In this document: positions 25,812 through 34,908 of the stretch, in pieces
Position numbering within the stretch: the stretch's first letter is position 1
Layout of the letters: each line of letters begins with the position of its first letter
From: Paenibacillus sediminis
Lineage (GTDB): Bacteria; Bacillota; Bacilli; Paenibacillales; Paenibacillaceae
Length of the DNA stretch: 64,000 nt
Direction: 5' to 3'
NCBI RefSeq assembly: GCF_017873765.1
Contig: NZ_JAGGKP010000004.1
Location: forward strand, 62,001 to 126,000
Translations under genes and position numbers: made by a program
The notes under the pieces: generated by a model
Databases searched by the model: none
Told to the model about the DNA's origin: nothing
What the model saw: only the letters and a program-made list of their open reading frames with translations

Positions 25812-25840
25812 TTGACACGCTAACGAACGTTAGTTAATAT
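25812..25840 (+). promoter_or_regulatory. Promoter with embedded operator, TetR-hydrolase-VOC group
   Basis: TTGACA (25812-25817), 17 bp, TAATAT (25835-25840). The inverted repeat CTAACG-AA-CGTTAG (25820-25833) fills the spacer, an expected place for autorepression by the TetR protein encoded next. Confidence 0.8.
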
Positions 25841-25871
25841 ATCATTAATAAAGCCGAATGGAGTGTATATT

Positions 25872-26522
25872 TTGGATTCAACTGCCAACAATTCATATTT
25901 CGATTTAAAAGGTGAGCCAATAACGAATGCCAATAAAAATAAAATTATCGATGCGGCGATTCAGCTTTTCTCGGAAAAAGGGTTCAGCTCCGTGTCAATA
26001 CGGGACATTACGAGAGAGGTGAATATTAAGGAGAGTTCTTTGTATAACCATTTCAGTTCGAAGGATGAACTGCTGAAAACGATTTTTTATAATTTCCGAA
26101 TGGAAACGGCTAAAATCATGCCTCCTACTGAGCAATTAGACAGCATTCTTGCGATAATGAGCCCCAAACAATTTCTCGAGAAGGGATTTCAGAACTTTAA
26201 GGAGCATATCTCTAATCCATCGATGGAGAAAATATGGCGCATTATGTATCTCGAGCAGTACCGCAACCCCCTCGCGAGGGAAATTTACCTTCAAGACATC
26301 GTAGAGAACACTCTTCATTTTCTAGAAATCGTATTTGATAAACTCATTCTACTTAAACGAATCAAGCCTGATAGTCCTGCCATGCTCGCAGCAGAATACC
26401 AATACCCGCTGTTCTCCATGATTGAAGTGTTCATGATGTTACGAATTGACCAGAAAGATACAACTGACATCGAGAGTCGCATGGCTGATCATATCGAATT
26501 TTTTACAAAGAAAATAGTTTAG
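25872..26522 (+). CDS. TetR/AcrR-family transcriptional regulator
   Basis: 216-aa repressor. The N-terminal helix-turn-helix domain (about residues 18-65) reads IIDAAIQLFSEKGFSSVSIRDI (read in part) and then ESSLYNHFSSKDELL, the TetR hallmark. The ligand domain is not assignable. Start choice: the TTG at 25872 is 8 nt past GGAG, while the upstream GTG at 25863 overlaps that site. It probably represses its own promoter and the two following genes, which run in the same direction with short gaps (36 and 18 nt). Confidence 0.88.
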   Translation: MDSTANNSYFDLKGEPITNANKNKIIDAAIQLFSEKGFSSVSIRDITREVNIKESSLYNHFSSKDELLKTIFYNFRMETAKIMPPTEQLDSILAIMSPKQFLEKGFQNFKEHISNPSMEKIWRIMYLEQYRNPLAREIYLQDIVENTLHFLEIVFDKLILLKRIKPDSPAMLAAEYQYPLFSMIEVFMMLRIDQKDTTDIESRMADHIEFFTKKIV

Positions 26523-26558
26523 TTTACCAATACTTTTAAGATTGGAGAGCGCTTACCT

Positions 26559-27425
26559 ATGCAAAAAACGATTTATCGTAAAAAAGAAGGGGAATCCCTT
26601 TTTAAAGAGGCATATGATAGAACGCTTCAAGAGTGGGATGTTCCATATGGGTCCTCGTATGTAAATACGCGCTTTGGCCGTACTCATGTCATCGCAGCGG
26701 GTCCGAAAGGCGCTGAGCCGCTTGTACTGTTACATGGATTTGGCTTCAGCTCTACGATGTGGAAAGATAATATTAAAGATTTGAGTGAGCAGTACAGAGT
26801 TTACGCGCTTGATTTTGTGGGTGATATCAATCGAAGTGTAGCGACTAAGCAAATTGAAAGCAAAGCGGATTGTGCAAATTGGTTCAGCGACGTATTAGAC
26901 GAACTTCATCTTCATAAGGCGAATGTGATGGGAATGTCTTATGGCGGCTTCTTAGCCTTAGTATTTGCTATTCTATTGCCTAATCGAGTCGATAAATTAA
27001 TTACGATTTGTCCTGGCGCGTCGTTGCAGAAACAAAAGAAACAGTTCTTTCTGCGAAGTCTGCATGCGGGTATCTTCCCATCAGCCCAAAATATTGACCG
27101 GTTTATTCGTTACATGTCCGCAGATGCGAGCAAGATCGACAGTACGATTAGATATCAATTTATCGTCGCTATGCAAAACTGTATACCGCGTATTAAAGTG
27201 TTCGCGAGCTATTTGACAGACGATGAGTTGCAGAAGATTGAGGCTCCTACTTTACTGCTTATTGGTAATCATGAGGTTCAGTACAATCCGAATGCTGCGA
27301 TCGAGCGGGCAGGGCGATTTATTCCAAAGCTTGATGCCCATTTGATCAAAGATGCTGGACATGGCGTCACGTTAGAGCAGCCGCAAGTTGTCGATCAGCA
27401 TGTACTGCAATTTTTGCAAAAATAA
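26559..27425 (+). CDS. Alpha/beta-hydrolase
   Basis: 288-aa alpha/beta-hydrolase. The oxyanion segment LLHGFGFSSTMW is near residue 60, the nucleophile elbow GMSYGG (Ser near residue 128) follows, and the acid and His appear in TLLLIGNHEVQYNP and DAGHGVTLEQP near the C-terminus. This is a full catalytic triad. No export signal. It is placed directly downstream of a TetR regulator and upstream of a VOC protein, so it likely belongs to an inducible detoxification unit. GGAGAG is 10 nt upstream of the ATG. Confidence 0.88.
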   Translation: MQKTIYRKKEGESLFKEAYDRTLQEWDVPYGSSYVNTRFGRTHVIAAGPKGAEPLVLLHGFGFSSTMWKDNIKDLSEQYRVYALDFVGDINRSVATKQIESKADCANWFSDVLDELHLHKANVMGMSYGGFLALVFAILLPNRVDKLITICPGASLQKQKKQFFLRSLHAGIFPSAQNIDRFIRYMSADASKIDSTIRYQFIVAMQNCIPRIKVFASYLTDDELQKIEAPTLLLIGNHEVQYNPNAAIERAGRFIPKLDAHLIKDAGHGVTLEQPQVVDQHVLQFLQK

Positions 27426-27443
27426 TGTATGGGAGAGGATATT

Positions 27444-27866
27444 ATGGAACATTTATGGTCAGAGAAAATGCCTGCTGTACAATTTCGTGTGGCTCGTCCG
27501 ACGCATCAAATGGACAAAATCATTGATTTTTATGGGCAAGGATTAGGACTTGAAATCATCGGTTCCTTTGCAAATCACAACGGATACGACGGTGTTATGT
27601 TCGGTCTTCCAAATGCCCATTACCATCTCGAGTTCACACAACATGAAGATGCTTCTGCAGTACCGCCGCCTTCTGAAGACAATTTGCTCGTATTTTACAT
27701 ACCGGATCGAAAGCGGCGCGATGAGATTGCATCAAGACTGCATCAGATGGGATATCCCTCTGTAGAACCGGAAAATCCGTACTGGGCGATTAACGGAATT
27801 ACGATTTGTGATCCGGACGGCTGGCGGATCGTATTGCAAAATTCGAGTGGACTATCACTAACGTGA
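27444..27866 (+). CDS. VOC-family (glyoxalase/bleomycin-resistance-like) protein
   Basis: 140-aa vicinal-oxygen-chelate protein made of two beta-alpha-beta-beta-beta modules. The pattern VRPT-type start, KIIDFYGQGLGLEIIGSF, YHLEFTQHE with a metal-ligand Glu and the closing ICDPDGWRIVLQN fit glyoxalase-like proteins. Function may be thiol transfer, dioxygenation or drug binding. The ATG at 27444 follows GGGAGAGG; the frame start 5 codons earlier is rejected. It is the last gene of the TetR group and overlaps tail-to-tail by 9 nt with the isomerase on the other strand. Confidence 0.86.
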   Translation: MEHLWSEKMPAVQFRVARPTHQMDKIIDFYGQGLGLEIIGSFANHNGYDGVMFGLPNAHYHLEFTQHEDASAVPPPSEDNLLVFYIPDRKRRDEIASRLHQMGYPSVEPENPYWAINGITICDPDGWRIVLQNSSGLSLT

Positions 27867-28703
27867 AGAATTATCAGTGATATAGGGATCTACAATACGC
27901 TTGATACGTTCGAGACCTTCCCACATGTCGCCCGGGCCGTCATAGATGAGAACAAATGCACCATTGAAGCCTGCTGCGCGAGTAGCGTCAAGGCAGCGAC
28001 GATACTCCGTTTCATCCGGCAGACCAGATTGGTTATAGATTGCTTTGGCGTGAATGGATACGCTGTATGGAACCGTCATCGAAATCTCTTCATACTTCAG
28101 AGCGCCATGAAAATTGCCAAAATCGGTAATCATGTTAATTGAACCGTCTATTTGACCAAGCAGCTTCATGCAGCTTTCTCCGGTAGAGGTTAACGATTTG
28201 AAGTTCTCAGTGATCACTCGGACGCCTTTGGAAGTTCCATAATGAGTCAGCTCCGACAAAGCTGATGCTGAAGTGCGAATAGCTTCTTCATCTGTAGGCG
28301 GCGCTTCACCAGCGACTACTCGTATTTGCCCCGCGCCGCATATGGAAGCAACTTCGATCCACTTACGAATGAGGTTCTTGTCCGCCGCTCTTCGCGCTTC
28401 ACTAGGTGAAGTCAAATCTCCGTAATCTAGAAGCAGCGTATCAAACGCTACTCCCGCATCCGCGAAAGCGCTGCGAAGCTGCTCTAAGTAAGCCGTTTCC
28501 GTAGAGGGGAAATGAAAGTGGCATACTTCCACTGCCTGATACCCTCTCTTGGCAGCTTCAAATGGCAGTTCTAACAGAGTAAGAACTTGAGGCTGATCCT
28601 GTATATTCGTGATATGCATCCCAGTTTCGGCATCCCAAGCTGTCCAACGAAGAGGACCAAGCAATCGATGCAAACTCCACGTACTTACGGATAAATAAGA
28701 CAT
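27858..28703 (-). CDS. Sugar phosphate isomerase/epimerase-like TIM-barrel protein
   Basis: 281-aa AP-endonuclease-2/xylose-isomerase-like barrel. The pattern RGYQAVEVCHFHF, a VITENFKSL strand with Glu, NMITDFGNFHG, VSIHAKA and FNGAFVLIYDG shows the ordered metal ligands (Glu, Asp, His, Glu-type) of this fold. It probably isomerises or epimerises a sugar or cyclitol; the substrate is unknown. AAGGAGGG precedes the ATG at 28703. The gene stands alone, 77 nt downstream of the EamA exporter. Confidence 0.82.
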   Translation of the reverse strand: MSYLSVSTWSLHRLLGPLRWTAWDAETGMHITNIQDQPQVLTLLELPFEAAKRGYQAVEVCHFHFPSTETAYLEQLRSAFADAGVAFDTLLLDYGDLTSPSEARRAADKNLIRKWIEVASICGAGQIRVVAGEAPPTDEEAIRTSASALSELTHYGTSKGVRVITENFKSLTSTGESCMKLLGQIDGSINMITDFGNFHGALKYEEISMTVPYSVSIHAKAIYNQSGLPDETEYRRCLDATRAAGFNGAFVLIYDGPGDMWEGLERIKRIVDPYITDNSSR

Positions 28704-28780
28704 TGTCTATCCCTCCTTATTCGATCACCATTAAATCTATGCATATAATGGCTCTATCCTTAGGCGTTGAAATATGAAGA

Positions 28781-29695
28781 TTAAGATTCCAAATAAGACG
28801 GCTTCCCAGCTTGTCCTATCTTCGCATTTGGTTTACGGTTAACGAGATAAATGCTGACCCCAATGAGTAGAAGTCCTGCAATAAGCGAAGGCGTAAACGG
28901 TTCATTTAAGAACAAGGTACCCGTTATTACAGCGATCAGCGGAACGAGGAACGTGTAGGATGCTACTACACTCGCATCGCCGGCGTTGACCAGTATAAAA
29001 TAAACGACCCATGAAGCTGAAATACCAAGAACGATTCCGAATATGAGTCCGAACAAGTACGGCATGTTCCAAGTGATTTGTGACCATTCTTCAACCCCTG
29101 AACCTAGTCCAGTCAAGAAGATTCCGCCGAAAACGCACTGGAAAGCGACAAGCCATAAGGAGTCTACTTGACCGCTCACTTTTTTCACATACACCGTTCC
29201 AATAGCCCAGCTAGCTGCTGCAATGAGAGCTAACACAATGCCGAGAACAGCCACATGACCTGAGAATTGTCCGGCGCTGACTGCAGCTACCCCGAGAAAA
29301 CCAAGAATTAAACCCATGACTTTCATAAGCGACATCGATTCTCCTAACCATAGCCAAGCCAGAATGCCGACCAGCACAGGTTGAAGATAGACAATGACCG
29401 AAAATAACCCAGAGGGCAAATAAATTAGACCTACTGTCTGTACACTATAAAATACAGTAACGTTGAAAATAGATGAAATGAAATATTTAGACCAGTTTTG
29501 TTTCCAACGAATTTGACTTCGTCTTGGTATGAATAACAAAACTAGCAGCAACCCGCCAATAAGCGTACGCATTCCTGCGAACAGTATAGGCGGCGTATAA
29601 TGTAAAGCTATTTTGTATATCGGCCAAGTAACACCCCATACAAGAACAAGAAACGAGATCAGAGCAACTCTTTTAAAACTTGATCGTTCTCCCAC
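28781..29695 (-). CDS. EamA/DMT-family transporter
   Basis: 304-aa inner-membrane protein with ten predicted helices in two EamA repeats (about residues 5-135 and 145-285). LVWGVTWPIYKIAL and LVPLIAVITGTLFLNEPFTP are typical of the drug/metabolite family. Exports amino acids or other metabolites; no substrate can be assigned. The frame is open to 29734, but the promoter -10 box (29734-29739) excludes that start. The GTG at 29695 has AGGAGAGGA at the right distance, so it is chosen. Confidence 0.86.
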   Translation of the reverse strand: MGERSSFKRVALISFLVLVWGVTWPIYKIALHYTPPILFAGMRTLIGGLLLVLLFIPRRSQIRWKQNWSKYFISSIFNVTVFYSVQTVGLIYLPSGLFSVIVYLQPVLVGILAWLWLGESMSLMKVMGLILGFLGVAAVSAGQFSGHVAVLGIVLALIAAASWAIGTVYVKKVSGQVDSLWLVAFQCVFGGIFLTGLGSGVEEWSQITWNMPYLFGLIFGIVLGISASWVVYFILVNAGDASVVASYTFLVPLIAVITGTLFLNEPFTPSLIAGLLLIGVSIYLVNRKPNAKIGQAGKPSYLES

Positions 29696-29733
29696 GATGT
29701 TCCTCTCCTTTTTTCTTAAAAATTGCATTCCCA

Positions 29734-29762
29734 ATAATACGCCTCTTGTGTCAGTTTATCAA
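29734..29762 (-). promoter_or_regulatory. Sigma-A promoter of the EamA gene
   Basis: TTGATA (29757-29762) and TATTAT (29734-29739) on the minus strand with 17 bp between them. The start site near 29727 fixes the translation start downstream at GTG 29695. The remaining bases to 30020 hold no gene that I can support. Confidence 0.75.
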
Positions 29763-30020
29763 CTGTTATTTTTTTAGTAACTAATATGGGTTTTAAAAAA
29801 ACGCCGCCCAAGGTACGAGTTCTTATACCATAGAGGGGTTTATAGGAAAACTGAAAATGAAGCCTTCTTGGGATGAGAATCCCATGGCTCTCTCTGTCAT
29901 ATCAACTTTTGAGCGAACAAAGACAAGCGTACAGGCAGCCTCACCTTATCCGAAATATACTGTTGGTATTCAAGTTTGGACTTTCTAACTATTCAATCTT
30001 GGATAAAGGAGGTGGTCGTC

Positions 30021-30245
30021 GTGGTAGAACAATATCATTTCTGCAGAAGCTGTCTGCATCGTAACGTTATTGTTCATACGATCTATGGTCAAACTTACGA
30101 AGGGGTTATCACTAATGTAGACTGCAGCAATGTTTACTTGCAGGTTAGTGACGGTGAAGTTCAGACAAGCGCACTTTTTGGCGCAAGAAATCAAATATTA
30201 ACACTTTCTTTGTTTACTTTGCTTGCAATAGGACTTATCGTATAA
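30021..30245 (+). CDS. Small protein with an RNA-chaperone-like N-terminus and hydrophobic tail, 74 aa
   Basis: Begins with GTG at 30021, 8 nt after a full AAAGGAGGTG site. The first half, with CRSCLHRNVIVHTIYGQTYEGVITNVDCSNVYLQV (described by residues 8-42), has the strand order and the G-x-V-x-x-V pattern seen in small Sm/SH3-like Bacillus proteins. The last 20 residues (LTLSLFTLLAIGLIV) are hydrophobic and could anchor it to the membrane. Proteins of this layout are common and mostly uncharacterised in Bacillales. Function unknown. Followed by a bidirectional terminator. Confidence 0.7.
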   Translation: MVEQYHFCRSCLHRNVIVHTIYGQTYEGVITNVDCSNVYLQVSDGEVQTSALFGARNQILTLSLFTLLAIGLIV

Positions 30246-30283
30246 GCGCATTCAACTTTAGTAAATTGCTTTATAAAAAAGAA

Positions 30284-30315
30284 AAAGGGAGAGGATTTCT
30301 ACATCCTTTCCCTTT
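30284..30315. terminator. Bidirectional terminator between two small genes
   Basis: AAAGGGAGAGGAT (30284-30296) pairs with ATCCTTTCCCTTT (30303-30315) with one G-U and a 6-nt loop, flanked by A- and T-rich tails. Confidence 0.8.
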
Positions 30316-30329
30316 CATATATGCGTTTA

Positions 30330-30509
30330 TCACACTTCTGCGTTTTTTACTGCATGATCCCAGCTAGGAAAATAAAACAATGCACTTCTCATGAGCTCAG
30401 GATCACTTTGTTTGATTTGTTTTTTATTCACTGAGCCTCCATTTGCTTGAAGTTGCTTAATACGATTAATAACCTCGTCAGCACTTAGAGAAATCTCCAC
30501 TGCATTCAT
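30330..30509 (-). CDS. Small protein with an HNH-associated-repeat-like motif, 59 aa
   Basis: The ATG at 30509 follows AGGAAAGGA. The sequence VNKKQIKQSDPELMRSALFYFPSWDHAVKNAEV (residues about 27-59) fits the short repeat found beside HNH and homing endonucleases, whose consensus ends in F-x-S-W-x-x-A-L-x-x-A. A helix-forming N-terminus (SADEVINRIKQLQANGG) precedes it. It is therefore possibly DNA-binding. It is not a nuclease by itself. Terminated by the hairpin at 30284-30315. Confidence 0.6.
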   Translation of the reverse strand: MNAVEISLSADEVINRIKQLQANGGSVNKKQIKQSDPELMRSALFYFPSWDHAVKNAEV

Positions 30510-30590
30510 TCCTTTCCTCAGGCTTATCATTTATTTAGTATCCTATTTTTCTCCATATTGTGCCAAAATATACTTTTTACAATTTGATTG

Positions 30591-32870
30591 TCAATCAGTA
30601 CTTAACGCATTCAATTGTTCAATCATCGTATCCAGCATATCTTCCGTAAATATACCTTGGCTAAAAGTAACTAAAGCGCGCAAAGGCATATATTTCATCA
30701 TGGCCATCGCCATTTCAGGATTATCTTTCAAGGTGTCCATGAGACCGCTCTTCTCATGAAACTGAAGAAGCATTTGCTGAACTGCCGCAGAGGCAGCAGG
30801 TTCCTCCATTAAATCGCCGATGGTTGAGTTTCGAGTAAACGTGTTTCGAATGACAATAGATGAGTGAACATACACTTTTTCGGTTAGCACAATCTCCTTT
30901 GATGACTTGCCGATCTGAATTTCGAAATCTCCGCTCTCGATATGCCAATCCTTGAGGTCCGTATTATAATATGCAAACGCCCGCTTATTTAGCTGAAATG
31001 TAACGATCTTCTCTTCACCCGGCTGAAGCTCAACCTTCTCAAATCCTTTAAGTTCTTTCTCCGGTCTTATCACGCTGCTCTTAACATCCCTCACATAAAG
31101 CTGGACAATTTCTTTACCGGCAATCGTACCTGTATTTTTCACATTTACCGTCACCAGAAGTGTTTCACGATCACTCATTTCTTTTTTATCAATAGACAAT
31201 GACGTATATTCGAAGGTCGTATAGCTCAGCCCATATCCAAAAGGAAATAAAGGTTCAATATGGGCAGCATCATAATAACGATATCCGACGAAGAGTCCCT
31301 CTTTGTACTCCACTCTGTTGCCTTCACCAGGGAAATTTAAATAGGAAGGATTATGACTCAGTTGCTGCGGATAGGTTTCTGCCAGTTTGCCGCAAGGATT
31401 CGCAGCCCCGAATAGCAAGTCCGCAATGGCGCCTCCGAGCGCCTGACCGCCCAAGTACCCTTCCAATACGCCCTTCACTTTATCAATCCATGGCATTTCA
31501 ATAGCCGAGCCATTACATAGCACGACGACACTATTACTCTGAACCTCAGCAACAGCTTCTATTAACTTCGAGTGATTTTCTGGAATGCGCATATGTTCGC
31601 GATCATAGCCCTCTGATTCATATCGCTCTGGCAGACCTGCGAAAATAATCGCTGTTTGCGAGCGAGCAGCTGCATCCTTTGCTTCTTGAATTAACTGCTC
31701 ATCGATATTATCACTGTCAAGTATGTATCCATCTGCATAGACCATCTCACCGCTGCTTCCAATCACCTTACTTATTTCTTCAGCAATATCATCGAGCTGA
31801 GTAGGGTTAATGTGTGAGCTTCCTCCTCCTTGATATCTAGGAAACTTAGCAAACGCCCCAATTACCGCAATCGTTCCTTCTTTTTTCAAGGGCAAAATTT
31901 GATCCTCATTTTTTAGCAAAACCATACTTTCTATCGCAGCTATTTTAGCTAATTGGTGGTGAACATCTGGATCATAGGAAGCGTTCGGCTTTTTCTGATC
32001 AGAAGCTTTAAAGATAACGGCCAACAGTCTTTCTACCGCTTTGTTTAACGATTCTTCTGATAGCTTGCCGCTCTGCACCGCATCTATAATTTTCTGATCA
32101 CCAACACCGCTGCTTGAAGGCATTTCAAGCTCCAAGCCTGCAGCCAAACCTTTCACACGATCATTCACCGCTCCCCAGTCCGATACGACGAAACCTCCAT
32201 GTCCCCACTCATTCTTCAAAATATCAGTCAAAAAATATTCATTCTCTGAGGCAAACGTTCCATTCACTTGATTATAAGAACACATGACTGTCCACGGCTG
32301 TGACTGCTTAACAGCACCTTCGAAGCTGGCAAGATAAATTTCCCGAAGCGTTCGCTCATCGAGGATCGCATCGATCGTCATTCTGCGATGTTCTTGATTA
32401 TTCACGGCAAAATGCTTCAGCGACGTTCCTACGCCTTGACTCTGTACCCCTTTAATATGATGGGCAGCCATTTCAGAAGATAGGTAAGGATCTTCCGAGA
32501 AATATTCGAAGTTTCTTCCGCAGAGTGGTGAACGTTTCATATTAACTGCCGGTCCAAGCAAAATAGCGACATCTTCCGCTTGACATTCTTCTCCTAATGC
32601 TGCGCCTACACGCTCTATTAATCCCCGGTCCCAAGAGCAAGCGAGTCCCGCTCCTGATGGGAAACAAGTAGCTGGAACGCTGTCCATTAACCCTAAATGA
32701 TCTGTACCCTCCTTCTGTTTTCTAAGTCCATGAGGGCCATCTGTTAACAGAATCGATGGAATACCAAGCCGCTCCACTGCTTTCGTATGCCAGAAATCGA
32801 GGCCTGAACAAAGACCCGCCTTTTCTTCGAGTGTCATTTGAGAAATAAGCTCCTGAATATCTCTTTCCAT
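30591..32870 (-). CDS. Beta-glucosidase, GH3
   Basis: 759-aa family 3 glycoside hydrolase. The N-terminal barrel contains [12 protein letters not shown] near residue 160 and the nucleophile Asp in VVSDWGAV near residue 230. The second alpha/beta sandwich holds the GIVA-type acid region, including [18 protein letters not shown] near residue 420 (read in part). A fibronectin III-like domain (about 580-660) follows, with a short helical tail to 759. No signal peptide, so it acts on imported beta-glucosides or cello-oligosaccharides. The ATG at 32870 follows GGAGGAG; the ten codons upstream overlap the preceding gene's terminator and are discarded. Confidence 0.92.
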   Translation of the reverse strand: MERDIQELISQMTLEEKAGLCSGLDFWHTKAVERLGIPSILLTDGPHGLRKQKEGTDHLGLMDSVPATCFPSGAGLACSWDRGLIERVGAALGEECQAEDVAILLGPAVNMKRSPLCGRNFEYFSEDPYLSSEMAAHHIKGVQSQGVGTSLKHFAVNNQEHRRMTIDAILDERTLREIYLASFEGAVKQSQPWTVMCSYNQVNGTFASENEYFLTDILKNEWGHGGFVVSDWGAVNDRVKGLAAGLELEMPSSSGVGDQKIIDAVQSGKLSEESLNKAVERLLAVIFKASDQKKPNASYDPDVHHQLAKIAAIESMVLLKNEDQILPLKKEGTIAVIGAFAKFPRYQGGGSSHINPTQLDDIAEEISKVIGSSGEMVYADGYILDSDNIDEQLIQEAKDAAARSQTAIIFAGLPERYESEGYDREHMRIPENHSKLIEAVAEVQSNSVVVLCNGSAIEMPWIDKVKGVLEGYLGGQALGGAIADLLFGAANPCGKLAETYPQQLSHNPSYLNFPGEGNRVEYKEGLFVGYRYYDAAHIEPLFPFGYGLSYTTFEYTSLSIDKKEMSDRETLLVTVNVKNTGTIAGKEIVQLYVRDVKSSVIRPEKELKGFEKVELQPGEEKIVTFQLNKRAFAYYNTDLKDWHIESGDFEIQIGKSSKEIVLTEKVYVHSSIVIRNTFTRNSTIGDLMEEPAASAAVQQMLLQFHEKSGLMDTLKDNPEMAMAMMKYMPLRALVTFSQGIFTEDMLDTMIEQLNALSTD

Positions 32871-32894
32871 CACTACTCCTCCTTCAAAATAAAA

Positions 32895-32925
32895 AAGCAT
32901 ACTCCATTTAATGTAGAGTACGCTT
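32895..32925 (-). terminator. Terminator after the lipoprotein gene
   Basis: AAGCATACTC (32895-32904) pairs with GAGTACGCTT (32916-32925); TTTTTATTTTG follows on the minus strand. Confidence 0.8.
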
Positions 32926-32950
32926 GCACACTATGATTTAGTTCTATTTA

Positions 32951-33520
32951 TTACTTCATACCCGCTGTCTTCGCGATATCAACAATCTCTTTCTCATCAA
33001 TCGATCCCGAATCAAAGTGTAAATCATACACGACTTTCTGATCTTTTAATAACAAATAGACATGAACTTGATCAGGTTGTTTATCCGAAGTCGTATCAAA
33101 CTTAGTTGTCACTTGATACGCCTTAACAGGCAAATCCTCTAATTCTTTCTGGTCCACAATTTCCGATTGATTAGGAATAAGCCGATCCACTGACTCGTTA
33201 TATCCTAGTCCGTCAATTCCACCAATTGGGTTATTGCCTTCAGAAAAACTAACGGAATCTAATCCATGCTGAACGGTCCAATTTTTATTTACCGATACTT
33301 TCAAATGATCCAGCTCAACAAGCTGAGTCGGATCATTTGATTGTTCTTTGGTCTGCGCAGCTGGTTTAGCCGGTTCAATCTGTGCACTCGCATCTTCATG
33401 ATTTGTCTGTGAAGTGTTTGCGCTCGGCGCAGAGTCAATTAGCTTCGTCTCTGCTTCGCTGCATCCTGCGATCATGAGCCCTAGTAAAGTGACGACTATG
33501 CTTATTTTCCATATCTTCAT
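32951..33520 (-). CDS. Hypothetical lipoprotein next to the ECF sigma locus
   Basis: 189 aa. Signal MKIWKISIVVTLLGLMIAGC with a lipobox (LMIAGC, Cys20), then a Ser/Thr/Gln/Ala-rich linker (about residues 21-70) and a compact domain starting LVELDHLKVSVNKNWTVQHG. The domain has alternating strands and ends with a helix (KEIVDIAKTAGMK), but I do not recognise the family. It is oriented with the sigma and propeller genes, 29 nt downstream of the propeller gene, so it is probably in the same operon and outside the membrane. GGGGGG is upstream of ATG 33520. Confidence 0.75.
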   Translation of the reverse strand: MKIWKISIVVTLLGLMIAGCSEAETKLIDSAPSANTSQTNHEDASAQIEPAKPAAQTKEQSNDPTQLVELDHLKVSVNKNWTVQHGLDSVSFSEGNNPIGGIDGLGYNESVDRLIPNQSEIVDQKELEDLPVKAYQVTTKFDTTSDKQPDQVHVYLLLKDQKVVYDLHFDSGSIDEKEIVDIAKTAGMK

Positions 33521-33549
33521 TTCAAATCCCCCCATATTTATTAAATTAG

Positions 33550-34908
33550 CTATTCAAATTTTAAATCTAGTCTATATAACCCGAAGTGTCTTCCCTTCTC
33601 ATCGTTAACGTCGCGAAGGAACAAAATTTGCTTGTTATCTTTGGACCATGTTGGATTCCAGTCGCTGTATATTCCCTCGCCCCTGAATTCCATGGAGACG
33701 TTAGAATCTCTATTCTTATAACTCTTCAGCATCTCTTCTAACTGCATATTATTTACTGGTGATGCAGTCAGACGACTTTCTGTTTTATTGCCGATATGGA
33801 TCGCCCATATTTCTTTATGTCCTTCCACGATCTTCGTATTAGGCGGTAACTTCTCGCTCTGACGCTCTTCACTCGTATATTTAGAATAAGCAATGAACTG
33901 TCCATTTGGTGACCAAGATGGATCTGTGCCCTCAGTCAATTTCTCCTCATGTAAGCCGTCTATATCCAAAATCCAAATTTCCCGGATGGACTCATCTTGA
34001 GCATTTACTCTCGTAACGGCTAATTGATTGCCGATAGGCGACCAGCTAGGCTCGGCTCCGGTACCGATTCTTTGAAGCCCTTGGCCGTTCATGCCTATGA
34101 TCCATACGCTTTGATCCGTTATTTGAAAACCATGGGGATCATTAGATGCAGTTGTTGTGCTTGTAAAAGCAATTGACTTGCCGTCTGGGGACCAAGCAGG
34201 AAGCGTATGAGCCTCATCCATTGTTTTCGGATACGTGATCTGGATGCGGTGCGAACCGTCTATATTCATAATCCAAATGGCCGGAGAACCTTTGATATAA
34301 CCAGAAAAGGCAACCTGTTTGCCATCCGGAGAAATGGCTGGATCTCTCATGTATAGGAACTTCTCAAGCGGCAACGAAGTTGTTGTTCCATCCGCAGCGT
34401 TCCAAATCCACAGCTGATCATTTTTTTCAAACATGACTTGCTCCCCATCATTTATAGGTACAGGATGACTAATTTCAGAAAGACCGAGGTCGACTAAATT
34501 GACTTCACTTAATACTTTGATGTTATCGGCACTCGCTGTATTAAATATGAACTGATTGGATAATAAGGAGCATGCAAGAATGATGGTCATCGCTGCAGAG
34601 CCTATACGAATCCACCGTTTTACTAGATCATTTCTTGTCTTGAGTGAAGGGGACTTTTTATGACGTTCAGTAGGTTCAGTAATTTCGGCATCTTTACTTG
34701 CCTCTCTTAGCTGCGCTGCTACCCTTTCCACGTAGTCGGAGGACGGCAATTCCACTTCTTCTCTCATCGCTTTAATCATATTAACCGTTTCAAACAGCTC
34801 CGCCAGCTCTAAGTCGTCCGAGCCCAGCAAGTATAGATCTGCTTTGCCTTCGTTTAAAAGATCGATATATTGCGATAGCTGCTCTTCTCTATCTTCTGCT
34901 GTATCCAT
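33550..34908 (-). CDS. Membrane-anchored TolB-like beta-propeller protein, probable anti-sigma factor
   Basis: 452 aa in three parts. A cytoplasmic acidic helical region (residues 1-95) is followed by one membrane helix at about residues 100-122, and then an extracytoplasmic domain made of WD40-like PD40 blades. Blade repeats such as ISPDGKQVAFSG, WSPDGKSIAFTS, WSPNGQFIAYSK and WSKDNKQILFLR recur at about 45-residue intervals. It overlaps the sigma gene by 20 nt, and its ATG lies 8 nt after AGGAGG. The topology and position suggest an anti-sigma factor whose propeller senses an external ligand or envelope stress. No classical zinc-binding anti-sigma motif (HxxxCxxC) is present in the N-terminal part. 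Confidence 0.8.
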   Translation of the reverse strand: MDTAEDREEQLSQYIDLLNEGKADLYLLGSDDLELAELFETVNMIKAMREEVELPSSDYVERVAAQLREASKDAEITEPTERHKKSPSLKTRNDLVKRWIRIGSAAMTIILACSLLSNQFIFNTASADNIKVLSEVNLVDLGLSEISHPVPINDGEQVMFEKNDQLWIWNAADGTTTSLPLEKFLYMRDPAISPDGKQVAFSGYIKGSPAIWIMNIDGSHRIQITYPKTMDEAHTLPAWSPDGKSIAFTSTTTASNDPHGFQITDQSVWIIGMNGQGLQRIGTGAEPSWSPIGNQLAVTRVNAQDESIREIWILDIDGLHEEKLTEGTDPSWSPNGQFIAYSKYTSEERQSEKLPPNTKIVEGHKEIWAIHIGNKTESRLTASPVNNMQLEEMLKSYKNRDSNVSMEFRGEGIYSDWNPTWSKDNKQILFLRDVNDEKGRHFGLYRLDLKFE

